From positions 7,842,001 through 7,906,000 of the forward strand of contig JAQISU010000179.1 in assembly GCA_029339505.1 (NCBI GenBank): 64,000 bases of DNA, in the 5' to 3' direction. The DNA is from Unio delphinus. Taxonomy: Eukaryota > Mollusca > Bivalvia > Unionida > Unionidae. Numbering within the stretch: position 1 is the first letter of the stretch; each line of letters starts with the position of its first letter. Shown piece by piece: positions 1 through 11,890 of this stretch. The notes beneath the pieces were generated by a model. That model did not search any database. It was not told the DNA's origin and saw only the letters and a program-made list of their open reading frames with translations. A program made the translations under genes and the position numbers.

Positions 1-34
1 AGGCATACGCTCTAACCACGAGGGCACCGGAGCT
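1..34 (-). mobile_element. SINE family 1, tRNA-like head, cut by window edge
   Basis: Read on the minus strand, this is the first ~34 bases of the same tRNA-derived SINE found complete at 12.3, 34.4 and 41.5 kb. It carries the shared start ctccggtg followed by an A-box-like gtggttagagcg. The element runs off the left edge, so its B box and body are not in view. Confidence 0.8.
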
Positions 35-685
35 GTTTATATACACATATACCATTCTTTTAAAAGGAAGGGAGCACAATCACATTAACAGCTAATTAAA
101 AATAATACATTTGCAAAACTAAAATAAATTATAAAGCTAAATAAACTTTTTAAGTATAAATCAAGATTTTTTTCGTTGGTATTTTTATATCAAGATTTCT
201 TCTTACTCCTCTTCAAACTTTCCTTGATAAGCAAGAAGAAAATATGAACTTATTCCATTTTGTCTTTAATTTAAATATTTAACGGTAATCGCTCAAACAT
301 TTAAAATTTAGGTTTAAAAAACTTCAATTAAACTCATGTGTCCAAATTGTTAAATAAATTGAATATAGTTTCGTACATATTGGTTAAAAAGATGCAATAG
401 AAATTAAATGTAAACACAATGTATGAAAAGTCAGAACATAATATCTCGAAAGATGTATCATAGCGGAATTACTGTTTAAATCCCTATAATTATTTTAAAA
501 TGTGAGGAAATACCTGAATTCGGGGGGGGGGGGGATGTAAAAATAGTCATTCATAATTTTCAAACAAAGATTCATAAATGTATCTAAATCTGTTTTGAAT
601 CAGAATATAGTAGATTTGTCTATTGTTTATGAATCTTTCAGATCTAGTCTTTCGTATCTAAAGACTACCTGAACATATATAATAA
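35..685. other. AT-rich stretch, no gene seen
   Basis: AT-rich single-copy-looking DNA with no recognisable coding or repeat structure apart from a ~13-base G run near 522-534. Confidence 0.6.
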
Positions 686-687
686 CA

Positions 688-1350
688 CTGACAAAAATAA
701 GGCTCTCGTCTCACTTACACTGACAAAATTAAAGGTCTCGTCTCACTTGCACTGACAAAAGTGAGGGTCTCGACTTGTTACTCTAACAAGACTAAGGATA
801 TCGTCTCCATTACTCTGCCAAGACTAAGGGTCTCATCTCACTTGTACTGACAAAACTAATGGTCTCGTCTCACTTACACTGACAAAACTAAAGGTCTTGT
901 CTTACTTACAAAGACAAAAGTAAGTGTTTCATCTCACTTACACTGACAAAACTATGGGTCTTGACTCACACTTAAAAGACTAAGAACCTCGACTCACTTG
1001 TACTGACAAAACAAAGGGTCTCGTCTCACTTACTTTGAAGAGACAAAACATCTCGTTTCACACTGAAAAAACCAAGGATCTCTTATCACACTGACAAGAC
1101 TAAGGGTATCGTCTCACTTATACTGACGTCTCGTCTCACTTACTTTGACAAGACTATGGATCTCGTCTCACTCACTTACACAGAGAAATCTAAGGGTCTC
1201 GTCTAAATTACACTGACAAGAAAAAGCGTCTCGTCTCACGCTGAAAAGAACTAAGGATCTCGTCTCACACTGATAAGACTAAGGGTCTCGTCTCACTTAT
1301 ACTGACAACTAAGGATCTCGTCTCAATTTCACCGACAAAAGCTGCCGTCT
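688..1350. repeat. Degenerate ~32-36-bp minisatellite
   Basis: About 18-20 diverged units built on actgacaaaactaaggg followed by tctcgtctcactta. Units differ by substitutions and small indels, and some are truncated, for example near 1120-1135. The heavy divergence suggests an old array that is no longer being homogenised. No open frame runs through it. Confidence 0.85.
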
Positions 1351-2632
1351 CACCTATTCACAATTGAAACCGGTAGATTTAGTAGTGTTCCTAGGAATGG
1401 AACATTTGGATATGTTTATTTGTGATAAAAATGGGGTCGAGGCAGAATAATGCTTGTAACAGATATAATTTCATACGATCCTCATTCAATGGTATATTTG
1501 GGAACAGATTTAAACAATCATGTTCAAACGTGTTTCGCTGATGAATTGAACTTGTAAGAAAACTATATATAATTTAGCATTTGAAATGAGAGAGTAGTGT
1601 AAGTCATCGGATCCTATCCTAGACTTGAATTTTAAATAGCACTTTATTTAAAATCATGTTTGATTATTTAATGATTATTTATAAATTTCTTTCCTATTCA
1701 CGATAATGTTTATGTTGTACACAAATGAACATGTAATATTTCAAGGTAAATATAGCTTATGTATCTGCGATTTAATAGAGTCACTGGATCGTGAATGCTT
1801 GGAGAAAAAAAATTATTTAAAAAAAAAAGATTTAAAAAGTAAAACATTAAAGAGGATCAGGTGTGCTGAATACATTTATATGCAGACATGTATTATTTAT
1901 CTAATATGTGTTCTTTTTTGTTAGTTAGTATTTTATTACTTGAATCAAATGTATTTCGGAACTTTTCATTACCGTGTCACACAAGGGCCGATTGCTTGAT
2001 AAATATGCGAGTAGAAAAGGCAAACATGGGTGTACCTAGATGAAATCTCATGCTCAACCTAAGTTGGTGTTTTTACGCACTTACACTCTTAACTTAACAA
2101 AATTAAGAATATAGATTACTTTAAAATCTTCTTTAAATTACTTGACTTACAATAGTCATGTACAAAGAAATCTTGCCATTTATATGACTACTGTAACTGT
2201 GAAACTATATACCTTGACTTTATTCACCATGATTTTATACAAAGTTGCTGTACCCAGAGAGCGGCATTTTTTACTCAATTAAATTGATATTATTGTCTAA
2301 CCAAAATTTAACTTTCTAGCTTTAAAGAAATTAAGATATACTTAATTATAGATTTTTAATGCTTTGTTCACGTGTGAAAAACAATGTGATTTTTTTTATT
2401 GTTGTGGGACTAAGGATACCTAAATGTACCATAACCATATCTTTACATATAAAGTAGCCTCCCTTATTTGTGTAAAGTTAAATGCGTCTGTTTTTTATTT
2501 AATATTTGTTAACTGAAAATATACAACTGCAGAACCATCAAAACTCATTAGATCAACTTCATCATCCTACATATGTGCATTTTGACGCTTTTAAATGTGT
2601 AGAAGTAAAGCAAACAAATGTTTCTTCGGATT
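1351..2632. other. No recognisable feature
   Basis: AT-rich sequence. A 72-codon open frame at 1706-1924 is lysine- and isoleucine-rich, resembles nothing I know, and is of a length expected by chance here. Confidence 0.5.
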
Positions 2633-2633
2633 G

Positions 2634-2942
<309 letters not shown>

Positions 2943-3370
2943 CAAATTTTACATCTATAAGAATTAAGAAAAACCATACGTCATTATATATGTTTTGGAA
3001 AGACATTTATTCCTTAATAACACATGATAATGTTTTCTAAAATTTTAATGTATATACAATAAAGATTGTACATACTTAGGTAATGCACTTTTAGAGTGCA
3101 TGAAAATGATATCTTAAATGCATTGGTTTTAAAATTGTAAAATTAACATGAAAACAGTTGCTAAGGAAATAAATAGAAAGTTTTTTTTTTAAATTCATCA
3201 GATCTAAAAGGATCATATAGTATTTAAATTATTTAAATTGTATAATCACATCAAATATATGATTTCATTGAATAATAGGGTTTCATGGACCAATATTTTC
3301 TTTTAATATGTATTATGTCAGATTTTTTGCGTATGTGCGTGCGTGTGTTACCCATTTGTTTTCTTGTTCG

Positions 3371-3672
3371 TCAGTTGGCGAGTAGCTACAGCTTCTGCCT
3401 TGGATGCGGAAGGTCGAGGGGTTCGATCCCCGGCCGAGTCAGATCAAAGACTTTTTAAAACATGGCACTAACAGCTGCCGCGCTTGGCGCTCAGCATCAA
3501 GAGAATAGTGTTAGGACTTGTGTCTGGATAATGCGACTGGTTGGGAATTGATGCTACATGTCTGCGGCATGATGTCACAGGGCTAGACATCACTATATCT
3601 ACCACACTGCAGACATCGTAGCGATATAATTGAAAACGTTTTAAAACTACGTTAAAAATAGAAAATCAAACA
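3371..3672 (+). mobile_element. SINE family 1, full-length diverged copy
   Basis: A tRNA-derived head carries a good B box (ggttcgatcccc, about 3420-3431) and a degraded A-box region. A body shared with the other copies follows: actaacagctgc, cttggcgctcagcat, gtgttaggact, ctgcggcatgatg, gacatcactat and ctgcagacatcgtagcgat. The 3' end gttaaaaat merges into a short CA-rich tail. The A box region is the most altered of the full copies, so this one is probably inactive. Confidence 0.9.
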
Positions 3673-3679
3673 CACACAC

Positions 3680-4129
3680 AGAATGACACACACACACAAA
3701 CTATGAATATATTATTATAGTTCAGATATGATGCTACTGCTTCACATTAAGATCAACTCTCATACTAGTTTTATGTCAAAGTGATGAACCTCTAAATAAA
3801 AATGTGTAGTGCATTTTGTAGTTTGGACATGTAAACTTGTTTATGTAAACATGTTTACACAAATGTTACTTGGAATCGCCATTAATATGGGTATGGATTT
3901 TCTATGCATTGATAAATGCTTTGTTAAGCTACCAGCTATTGTAAACACTGTATATATTATATTTAACATCGGGTCTATTTTCATGTGAGCTGTATTCATT
4001 CTAATTATGCACTTTAAAGCATCTTTATATTTATAAAAGTTGTCCTCAGTGTGTCTTTTCTTTAGGTTCCACGTCGACTTCAAATGTTTGTGACATATTT
4101 CATATTTACATATTTACCTGAAATATTTT
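3680..4129. other. No recognisable feature
   Basis: AT-rich sequence with an 80-codon minus-strand open frame (3841-4083) that shows no recognisable motif. Confidence 0.5.
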
Positions 4130-4500
4130 CTAATATCACTGGCAGTGTAATAAGCAGCAGCATTGCCTAACATCACTGGCAGTGTAATAAGCAGTAGCAT
4201 TACCTAATATCACTGGCAATGTAATAAGCAGCAGCATTGCCTAACATCACTGGCAGTGTAATAAACAGCAGCATTACCTAATATCACTGGCAGTGTAATA
4301 AGCAGCAGCATTGCCTAACATCACGGGCAGTGTAATAAGCAGAGCATTGCCTAATATCACTGGCAGTGCCATAAACAGCAATATTGTCTAACATCACTGG
4401 CAGTGTAATAAGCAGCAGGATTGCCTAACACCAGTAGTCAGTAATAGCAGTAGCACCGCCTAACGTCATTGTCAGTGTAATAAGCATATTGTCTGACTAT
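4130..4500. repeat. 37-bp minisatellite with dimeric order
   Basis: About nine to ten units of a 37-bp repeat (core cactggcagtgtaataagc, then agcagcattgcctaa). Units starting taatatcac and taacatcac alternate for most of the array, giving a 74-bp higher-order unit. The right end decays near 4430-4490 before a C run and a short CA tract. Confidence 0.9.
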
Positions 4501-4637
4501 CCCCCCCACACACACACACCTCAGTTATATCACTCTTAGCTGTCTTCCTTCCTTTATCGCTTTTCTCCTGTGGTGTATCTGACAATTGTTATCCTGGAAC
4601 TTATAAAATAAGAAATCTTTGAAAAGGACTTTTGGGT

Positions 4638-4639
4638 TG

Positions 4640-4686
<47 letters not shown>
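4638..4686. repeat. (TTA)n microsatellite
   Basis: About 16 TTA units. Microsatellites of this motif follow L2/CR1-like LINE 3' ends elsewhere in this window (50.1 kb), but no LINE 3' sequence is recognisable next to this one. Confidence 0.95.
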
Positions 4687-4687
<1 letters not shown>

Positions 4688-4689
4688 CA

Positions 4690-5950
4690 TAACGACTATT
4701 TAGCCTAATTTAGCGAAGAAAATAATGTATAGCAAGAAAGAAAGAGAGAGAAACAGAGGGAGACAGATACAGACAGATACAAACAGACAGACATACAAAC
4801 TGAGACAGATAGTTTTACTGATATGACCTTAAGAAATGCAATACTTGATGCGTCTAAAAACAAGTCTTATTATTGAACCATAAAGTGGAGAGAAACTGAC
4901 CTGACAAATATCACAACTGAGCAACAGAGAATTTATTTTTGCATTATGGACCTTTGTTTACATTAAATCAAAACGTTACAGAACCAGTTAAGTATTTCTT
5001 GTTGTAATAAGCACACACATATAATGAAAGACTGCATTAACCAGGACATCAATCAGAAAATGTTTAGCGAGGAAAGAACCTACGGATAAATTGAAAATAA
5101 AAACAGATGCACACAAAATGTATGCATGTTTTGAATCTGATGCACATGTACATACTCAGAACAACAGATTAAAATCTATTTCCTTCCAGACTAGTGAAAG
5201 CTTGATTAAACAGTTAGTAAATTAATAATATAGGTAAAACTAAATTAAAGAACCCCATAATATGATTATATGTGGTGTTCGAAATTACGGAAAGACAATA
5301 TTTGCCCTAGATTTGATTCAAGCAGAATATAAAAAGTTTTGAAATTTATTGTATTGATCTGTTCAACCTTATGTACTTTTAAGACTTAGAGTACAACTTT
5401 TTTTTCTCTCGAGAAAACATAATATATCCTGATGCAACATTAGACAAATTATGCAATAATTGATAAATGAAGATCGGCAAACTAATACATTGCTTGCATT
5501 ATATGATTTAGAATGATGAATTTAGCTGATGTAAAAGCGATAGAATATTGAGAAGTCGATAAAACGACAGTACCAAACCAAGCATAACTAGCAGTCAGGG
5601 GAAGATAATACGGGATTATCTTTGTGGATAATAGTACACAAGCTGTTATTAAAAATCTTCACGTAATATTTCATAATAGTTTGTTATTTAAATGATCAGA
5701 GTGGATGAAAGAATGTTTTAACAAACATACAATCAGTAAGAATCGATAGTATAGATAAAAAGTTCAACAGTTCAACGAAAACAAAAGCAATAATCTTTAC
5801 ATGTGGCTTGATATCTTTTTTTAATAAAAAGCAAAAGATTAATAATTAATAATTAATAATTAATGTAAATTCTATAATTTATAGTCTAACTTTCAATTTT
5901 GCATACACATCATTTGGACTGGTCCAAACTTCACCCACAATGGATTAAAG
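4690..5950. other. No recognisable gene
   Basis: AT-rich DNA with small purine-rich and AATT-type simple repeats (4735-4810; 5838-5865). No gene or dispersed repeat recognised. Confidence 0.5.
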
Positions 5951-5954
5951 GCCA

Positions 5955-6285
5955 TTTCATTCTTTCTGCTTCTACCACCCTCCTCCTAGTTGAAAAGAAA
6001 TACCGACTGAATCTCTCTTTTTGGAGCATTTTCCTAGCTTCCGGGAGTATGTAGATTACATATGTGGCAACGTGATTATTCTTGGAGATTTCAGCTCTCA
6101 CTTTGATTGTTCTGAAAATTGATGCGCATTTAAACTTGACTCTTTTCGCATTTTCAACATGAAACAAAACTTCAGCCACCCACCCATCACCAGAGTCACA
6201 CTAGTCTTCATTGGTGTCCCACGAACTTGCAACATATCATCTCTGGATTATGTGCCATCGCAACATACCAGTCTGTAATCCTCCG
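5955..6285 (+). mobile_element. L2/CR1-like LINE, endonuclease fragment (decayed)
   Basis: The plus strand reads as part of an apurinic-type (EEP) endonuclease of a non-LTR retrotransposon. It shows a YxPPPS-like stretch, then a segment reading EYVDYICGNVIILGDFSSHFD, the hallmark GDFNxHxD strand of L2/CR1-type LINEs, and then a degraded SLDYV near the expected LDW/LDY strand. At least two in-frame stops are present (after PPPS and after SEN). Both ends of the ORF2 frame are missing. The matching RT section of the same kind of element, in the same orientation, lies at 10.81-11.89 kb, so the two may be halves of one element split by the Gypsy insertion. Confidence 0.75.
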
Positions 6286-6433
6286 TCTATCTTCTACCAG
6301 GAGAAACATCTGTATGATAAATAAAATCCAAGTAATGCATAATAGCTAAGGAAACTAAACAAAACGTAGTTACTTTGTATAGTAGGACAAGCTGACAAGT
6401 CTAACCTTGTGACGTATACACCTGTACAAGTAA

Positions 6434-7720
6434 GGTCCGTTGAGACGAGGGCAATGAAGCGAAGGTCAGAGTCAAAGCCGCTAAGACACACGACTTTTCC
6501 CAATGACAATTTGCTACCTTGCGAGTTGAGGAAACTTCAAGAGGAAGATCTGCCTCTCAATTAGGTACTCAGGTACGCAAAAGATGGGTCCATACGGAAA
6601 TTGCCGGACGGCACGGTAAAATTCGCGACGAAACGCGGTATTGTGTATCGGTAAACCAGGAAAGGGACGGATAAGTTTAAACAAGTTGTTCGGCCCATAG
6701 TGAGCGAGCAAAAGTGCTTAGGCTGGCACACGAGGGTCTACTTGAAAGTCATATGGGCGTGGCGAAGACCAGAGATAGGTTCGTAAGGGAATTCTTCTGG
6801 CCAAGTGTGTACGGGAATGTTAGTAGGTTTTGTTTGTCGTGTGACAAGTGTCAGCTGGTGGCACCTAAGACCTCCCATTGCCCTGTGCCACTAGGAACCA
6901 TCCTACTGATTAACGGGGGTGGCGATGGACCTATTAGGTCGGATAAAGCCTGGGGCAGAAGGTGTTAATCGTTTTGTACTAACGATAGTCGATTACGCCA
7001 AATGTGGCCTTATAAAACATTGACTCAGTCACAGTCGATGAGGCCTTGTTAGGAGTTTGGCCTAGAGTTGGGTTCCTAGAATAGATACTAATTGACCAGG
7101 GACGCAGTTATGAACCAGGTGATGGAAGAGGTAAACATAATACTATTCATGAGACATCTGACAACTACCCGCAGTGCAATGGTTTGGTGGAGCGTTTCAA
7201 TGTTACATTGAAATTGGCTCTAAGAAGCTCTGGGAAGATCAACCCAGGGATTGGCATCGATACCTTCCTTCGTTATGTTTTGCGTATCGAGAAGTAACAT
7301 AGGCTAGTTTAGGCTTTTCGCCTTTTGAGTTAGTCAATGGAAGAGATGGTTAGGGAACCATGACTGCATTAAGTAATCATGGACGGATGAACAAGCATCC
7401 GAGTAAGTGCGAATAACATACCAATATGTTGTTGATCTTCGCAACAAGCTGGAAGGAATTTCTAAAAATGGCTCAGAAGAATTTCGTCGAAGCAAGTGGG
7501 CGTCAAGCCAAATATTACAATGAAAAGACGAAGGAACGTCACTTCGAGGTGGGTGACAAGATGTTTTTGCTGCTGTTAGAGCACAATTAACGCCAAGTCT
7601 AATGGAGGAGACCATTCGTGATAACGGAGAAAAAGGGTGGGCATAACTAGCGTATTAGGAAGGAGAAAAGGATAGACTGTACCACGAAAATCTCCTGAAA
7701 TGTTACCGTGAAAGAGAGAC
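6434..7720 (+). pseudogene. Integrase region of Gypsy relic
   Basis: The zinc-binding domain is intact in the frame 6714-6968: HEGLLESH, then about 29 residues later CLSCDKC, which completes HHCC. The catalytic core follows with first Asp in LTIVDYAKCG (~6990), second Asp in a degraded TDQG stretch (~7092), and catalytic Glu in CNGLVERFN (~7165-7190). Downstream, SLGFSPFELVNGR and a C-terminal FEVGDKMFLLL, typical of chromoviral/Gmr1-like integrases, are visible. In-frame stops and frameshifts occur between about 7020 and 7350 and again near 7590, so it is inactive. Confidence 0.85.
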
Positions 7721-7739
7721 AGCTACAGAATTCGCGGTT

Positions 7740-8480
7740 GCTACTGTTGTGATGGAAGAACCCGACGACAACGGAGGAGAGGCGGAAGTACTCCCTAGTT
7801 GTTTTTTGACGAGGGAAGAAACATACGTCGACATTGTCCTTGACGAGACGATAGCATTGGAGCGACGTAAGAAAGTTGAGTTGTTACTCCATGACTACTC
7901 AAGCTAATTGACAGAAAGACCTGGCAAGACGAAGTTGAAGAAGTTCACCCACAAGTTACTAAATGAGAAGCCGGTGAAGTTGAAACCATATACGCTACAC
8001 TATGCAAAATTATAAACTGTCCGAAATTAAATTCAAGATATGATAGACTTTGGAGTTAAAGAACCAACAGAGTTGGCGTGTAGCTCTGCCTGTTGTGTTG
8101 GTACAGAAGAAGGACGGTACACAGATTTTGCGTAGATTACGGGAAGTTAAACAGGATCACGGAATTCCAGGAAGAACTGTTACCTGATCCTAAGTCAATA
8201 TTTGCCTGAAAATCGGTCTATCGAAGGGATACTGGCAAATTCCAGTTTGAAAGGAAGACAGAGCGAAACTTTCCATCGCAACGCCAGATGAAACCTAACA
8301 ATGGGTAGTCATGTCATTCGGGGTCCAGAATGTGCTGAGTGGCGAAATATTACTTGAACCGTTAAGGGGAACTGGAGTTTCAAAACTTCATGGACGATTT
8401 TGTTGAAAAACGTTTTAGAGCAACTTCGACAAACGGGACTGACCGCACAGCTATCTACGTGCATTGCAGGATTTAGGAAA
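7740..8480 (+). pseudogene. Reverse transcriptase region of Gypsy relic
   Basis: The linker KKVELLLHDYSS and PGKTKLKKFTHKL leads into an RT start (MIDFGVKEPTE, matching the usual M-x-x-x-G-V/I-x-x-P). A degraded KKDG stretch follows near 8105-8120. The active-site motif FMDDF (F/YxDD) is at about 8386-8402. Several frameshifts and stops separate these blocks. The RT lies directly downstream of integrase on the same strand with no intervening LTR, which supports a genuine IN-RT order over two adjacent copies. Confidence 0.8.
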
Positions 8481-9165
8481 TAACCTACCTAGCCCATACT
8501 CTCAGCGAAGACACGTTAACGCCAGATAGTTTAAAGGTCGACCAACTTTGGGACGCAATACAACCGACCACTAAGGTGGAAGTTCTATCTTTCTTATGAC
8601 TGGCAAGGTATTGTTGTAGATATGTTGCTAACTTGAGCGCTATTGGTAGCCCATTAGCTGGCTTGACTCGGAAAAAGGCCCCGACGAGAATTAAATGGAA
8701 AGACGCATGTGAACTTGCATAGAAGACGTTAAAGGACAAACTGACATCATAAGCGTTAATGAAATTGGCTGATAGATTTTGTCTTGCGTCCTGACGCTTG
8801 TGATAGAGGGTTAAGGGCAGCGCTATTACAAGAGCATCACCGAAACTTATCCCCAGTTGCATACAGTATTAGGAAATTGTCAACTTCAGAACACAATTAT
8901 CTAGTCAATGAGAAAGAATGCTTGGAAATTATCTTTGTGATATCTAAATTCCAATGTTACCTGTATGGACGAAACTTTATTTTAGAAACTGGCCGCTAAC
9001 CACTGGCCTGTTTAGCTCATGCCAACTGGATGAGTAATGAGAATGTCATTATTTCTACAGCAGTACTATGTCCAGGTTCGGTATATTAAGGGTGACGAGA
9101 ATGTAGGGGCTGACTGCTTAAGTAGACTAGGGACGTTTGTAGTGAAGGGTTCACCTGAGGACCTG
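8480..9165 (+). pseudogene. RT thumb and RNase H region of Gypsy relic
   Basis: A connection stretch (GSPLAGLTRKKAPTRIKWKD) leads into RNase H: LRPDACDRGLRAALLQEH, LSPVAYSIRKLS, NYLVNEKECLEI and CYLYGRNFILETGR. The first catalytic Asp (in DAC) and the Glu of KECL are kept. The usual TDH is ETGR here, so a catalytic Asp is lost. The end is recognisable as YIKGDENVGADCLSRLG at ~9080-9132 across a frameshift. The frame 8784-8999 is open. Confidence 0.8.
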
Positions 9166-9224
9166 TAAATGTATCAGGTTAGAATTCAGAAATTTGGAGT
9201 GTAAAACTCCTGATTGTGCTCTTC

Positions 9225-9242
9225 GGGGGTGGGGGGGGGGGT
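9225..9242 (+). other. Polypurine tract of Gypsy relic
   Basis: A near-pure G run (gggggtgggggggggggg type) just after the RNase H end and immediately before a tgtttctg start. This is the expected position of plus-strand priming next to a 3' LTR. Confidence 0.65.
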
Positions 9243-10650
9243 TGTTTCTGTCGATCTAAGAAAAGCACATTTATTTGGGTCAGACAACAAATAATTATAC
9301 TTATCTGAACAGGTACTTTTTAAATCGTTATACTGCAATGATTTATAATGTTTAGTCGGATTAATAAGTGATTTTTAATAAAGCCTTCGTTTTTTAACCG
9401 TTTCAGACAAGGCTAGCGGGAAAGGTTAAGTTCGATTGTATATCGAAACTGTCAGAAATTATATGTTCTAGAACCGTAGAAGTCAGGCTGACCGCAAATG
9501 TTGGCGCCTAGTTATAAAAGGTGTTAGATATATGTAATCCTGATTGGTTACGTTTAATAAGGAGCGTGTTTCCCACACGAAATTTCCTTAGTCTTAAATA
9601 AGACCCATCAAAAAAAATCTAATCAGTCTATATTTTTCTTACAAGAGTCAAAGTAACGAAAACTCTGAGAGTATATTTAGAAGAAATACTCTCGTAAAAT
9701 GTTTGTAAAATGGACCTAATGTCTGGAAAGTCAACGGACACAATTCAGGGGTTGAAGCATGTAATGCGTGAAGGCACATGGTATCTACGTCAGTCTCGTG
9801 TAATTCGGTGATGCCAATGTAATGATTTGCTTGAATTTGTTTGCTGATATTTGCACGAATTTATTTGTTTAAATTCTTTGAGTAATTGTCTTGATACTAG
9901 CATAAATGTGTTGAGTTTATCTATTTGAACCTGTACAATACTCTTCTTCATATAAGTTTTACAAATTGTTTGAATTTGTCGTTATTTTTTTAGGAATTTG
10001 GTATTTTAAAATTGTATGCATTACTTTAGTTCATATGAGTTACGAGAATCCGTTCTTAGATGATTTCATGTTTGTTAAAGACTTAATTGTTTGTATTCAA
10101 TGAAAATAGCGGAGTTAAGCCAGTAAATGAATTCCAATCATTCATTTGTGTTATTGAGACTGTTATGTCTCGTGTAGTGGTAATGTGAGTCAATGATACA
10201 TTAGCCATTAGGATGTACATTTATCTTTTGAAACTATGTTTGTTTATTGTCAGCCACAATTGGCTTTAACGGAGAGCCGTTGGTATCTGTTTGAATTCCG
10301 ACAGGACGATATCTGACATAACAAGAGGTGAGTTATGATCTATTCCCAGTATGATGTCTGACAGAAGATTTAGGTTGCTTCCCTGTATATTTTGGAAGGA
10401 GAGATTGCTCCACTTACGTACCTACGTATCCTAGTATTTATGTGTCAATGTACCGACGTATCCACATACCTACTTATCCAAGTATCTACGTACTTACTTA
10501 TCCACCTACCAACAACAAGTTGGAGGACCGAAAGAGAGTTGAGACAGAAGGGAAAATGGAGAAGAGACAATGGGGAAAGGACCTAGAGGAACAATCACAG
10601 TGAATTTGGAGTGGACTTGAATTTAAGAGGTCATTAAGTTGTAAAATGAA
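9243..10650 (+). mobile_element. Probable 3' LTR of the Gypsy relic, right end uncertain
   Basis: Begins with TG directly after the polypurine tract. A TATA-like ttataaaagg is at about 9513. Purine-rich sequence at 10505-10605 resembles in composition the distal part of the solo LTR at 43.2-45.1 kb. No matching 5' LTR is present, so the right end, placed somewhere between 10.3 and 10.8 kb, cannot be fixed from this sequence. Confidence 0.45.
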
Positions 10651-10809
10651 AATGACTTCGATTGTTCGCTCGATTTAATGATGAACCAAATATATCATTT
10701 AAAACAGATCGAATATTATTACAAATATTTTTGTGCTTGAAATTCCGTGAAAGTTTTATTTAAAAAGAGGTGTATCTTCCTAATGTAATGCATTATCACA
10801 GCTGTGTAT

Positions 10810-11890
10810 GTAATTGATTAAATTGGGTTTATTATATACGAAGTATGTTAAGAAACATACACTTGAATCTAATGATATAAAGAACTACCTCCCTGTTGAT
10901 AACCTCACATTCATTTCCAAATTCTTAGAACGAGTTTTTCTGTCACTACTTGTATGTCATCTAAATTCAAATAGTCCGCTAATAGTTCCTCTCCGTAGTT
11001 TTGAAACTGACCTGAGAGTAGTTAACTACCTTCCGTCTCCTTTGGATAGCGGAAAGATTAGAGTCATGGCAATCTTTGAATTGTCTGCGGCATTGGACAC
11101 AATAGACCATGATATATTATTAAACTGTCTCCACAATGTATTTGGTATTCACAACACAGCCTTACTATGTATGGTTCAAGACGTTCGTAGCCAACAGTAA
11201 GTACATTCTGTGCGTAAATGTAAATCATTCCACATCAGTGATCTATGTTTTGGTGCTCCACAAAGCTCTTTTATGGACCAGATCTCTTTATTCTATACAC
11301 TCGGCCGCTGTCAAGTGTCATAGAACGACATCTGATGCCTCGCCAAATGTACGCTGATGACACACAAATATACAAACTGAGTTGCCCAACTGAAGGTGAC
11401 GCTACCATCCTTGGTGTAGATGAAAAGACTTTCACTTTCATATTTATTTGCATCAAGCATTAAGTATCAGCAATGCCAATATTAAATATATACAGTCAGT
11501 CTCGACAACACGCTCTCATTACACCAACATTTGATGAACTTATGCAAGGCTGCTTATCTGGAGTTGAGACGCATTAGCTATATTCGCCGTTTTATTTCGG
11601 TTGATACCATTCAAACACTTGTGTGTTCATTACTACTTTCAAGACTATACTATTGGAATTCGCTAATATCTGGTTTGTCTCGGTATCTACTAAAGAAACT
11701 TTAAAAAGTTCCAAACTCAGCTACTCGGATTATAATAACAGTACGAATAACTTAATACACCTCTCCTTGATCTGTAACCAACTCTGGCTACCTGTTAAAT
11801 CTAGAATCAAACACAAAAATCGGTTCACTATGTTATATTTTGTTGATTGGCTCCATGACCTAATTAAATTCATTTTTGGTGGTTCATAAT
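10810..11890 (+). mobile_element. L2/CR1-like LINE, RT fragment (decayed)
   Basis: Non-LTR RT blocks are readable in order across three frames: NYLPVDNLTFISKFLERV (RT motif 1), LRVVNYLPSPLDSGKI, ELSAALDTIDHDILL (motif A, DLSAAFDTIDH in intact relatives), and after a frameshift LFILYTRPLSSV and QMYADDTQIYK (the YADD active site, ~11347-11373). The C-terminal ELRRISYIRRFISVDT and SRLYYWNSLISGLSRYLL follow to about 11740. The family matches the copy at 48.6 kb. Premature stops and frameshifts make it a pseudogene. Confidence 0.88.

Larger units (their letters stand above)
6434..9180 (+). mobile_element. Gypsy-type LTR retrotransposon pol, integrase upstream of RT (decayed)
   Basis: A single plus-strand pol region, broken by many stops and frameshifts. 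In order it shows a linker with a VETRAM motif, an HHCC integrase zinc domain, an integrase catalytic core, a short C-terminal integrase tail, an RT with an FMDD active site, and an RNase H domain. Ordinary Gypsy elements have RT-RNase H before integrase. Integrase-first order is the mark of the Gmr1-like group first described in cod and since seen in marine invertebrates. A polypurine tract and probable 3' LTR follow at 9225. No gag, protease or 5' LTR is recognised upstream, so the copy is 5'-truncated or rearranged. It cannot encode working protein. Confidence 0.85.

Noticed and set aside
5931..6179. 82-codon minus-strand open frame
   Set aside because: The plus strand carries recognisable LINE endonuclease motifs here, so the minus frame is a shadow.
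7334..7615. 93-codon minus-strand open frame
   Set aside because: Shadow of the plus-strand integrase region of the Gypsy relic; the same applies to the minus frames at 6294-6711 and 8485-8862.
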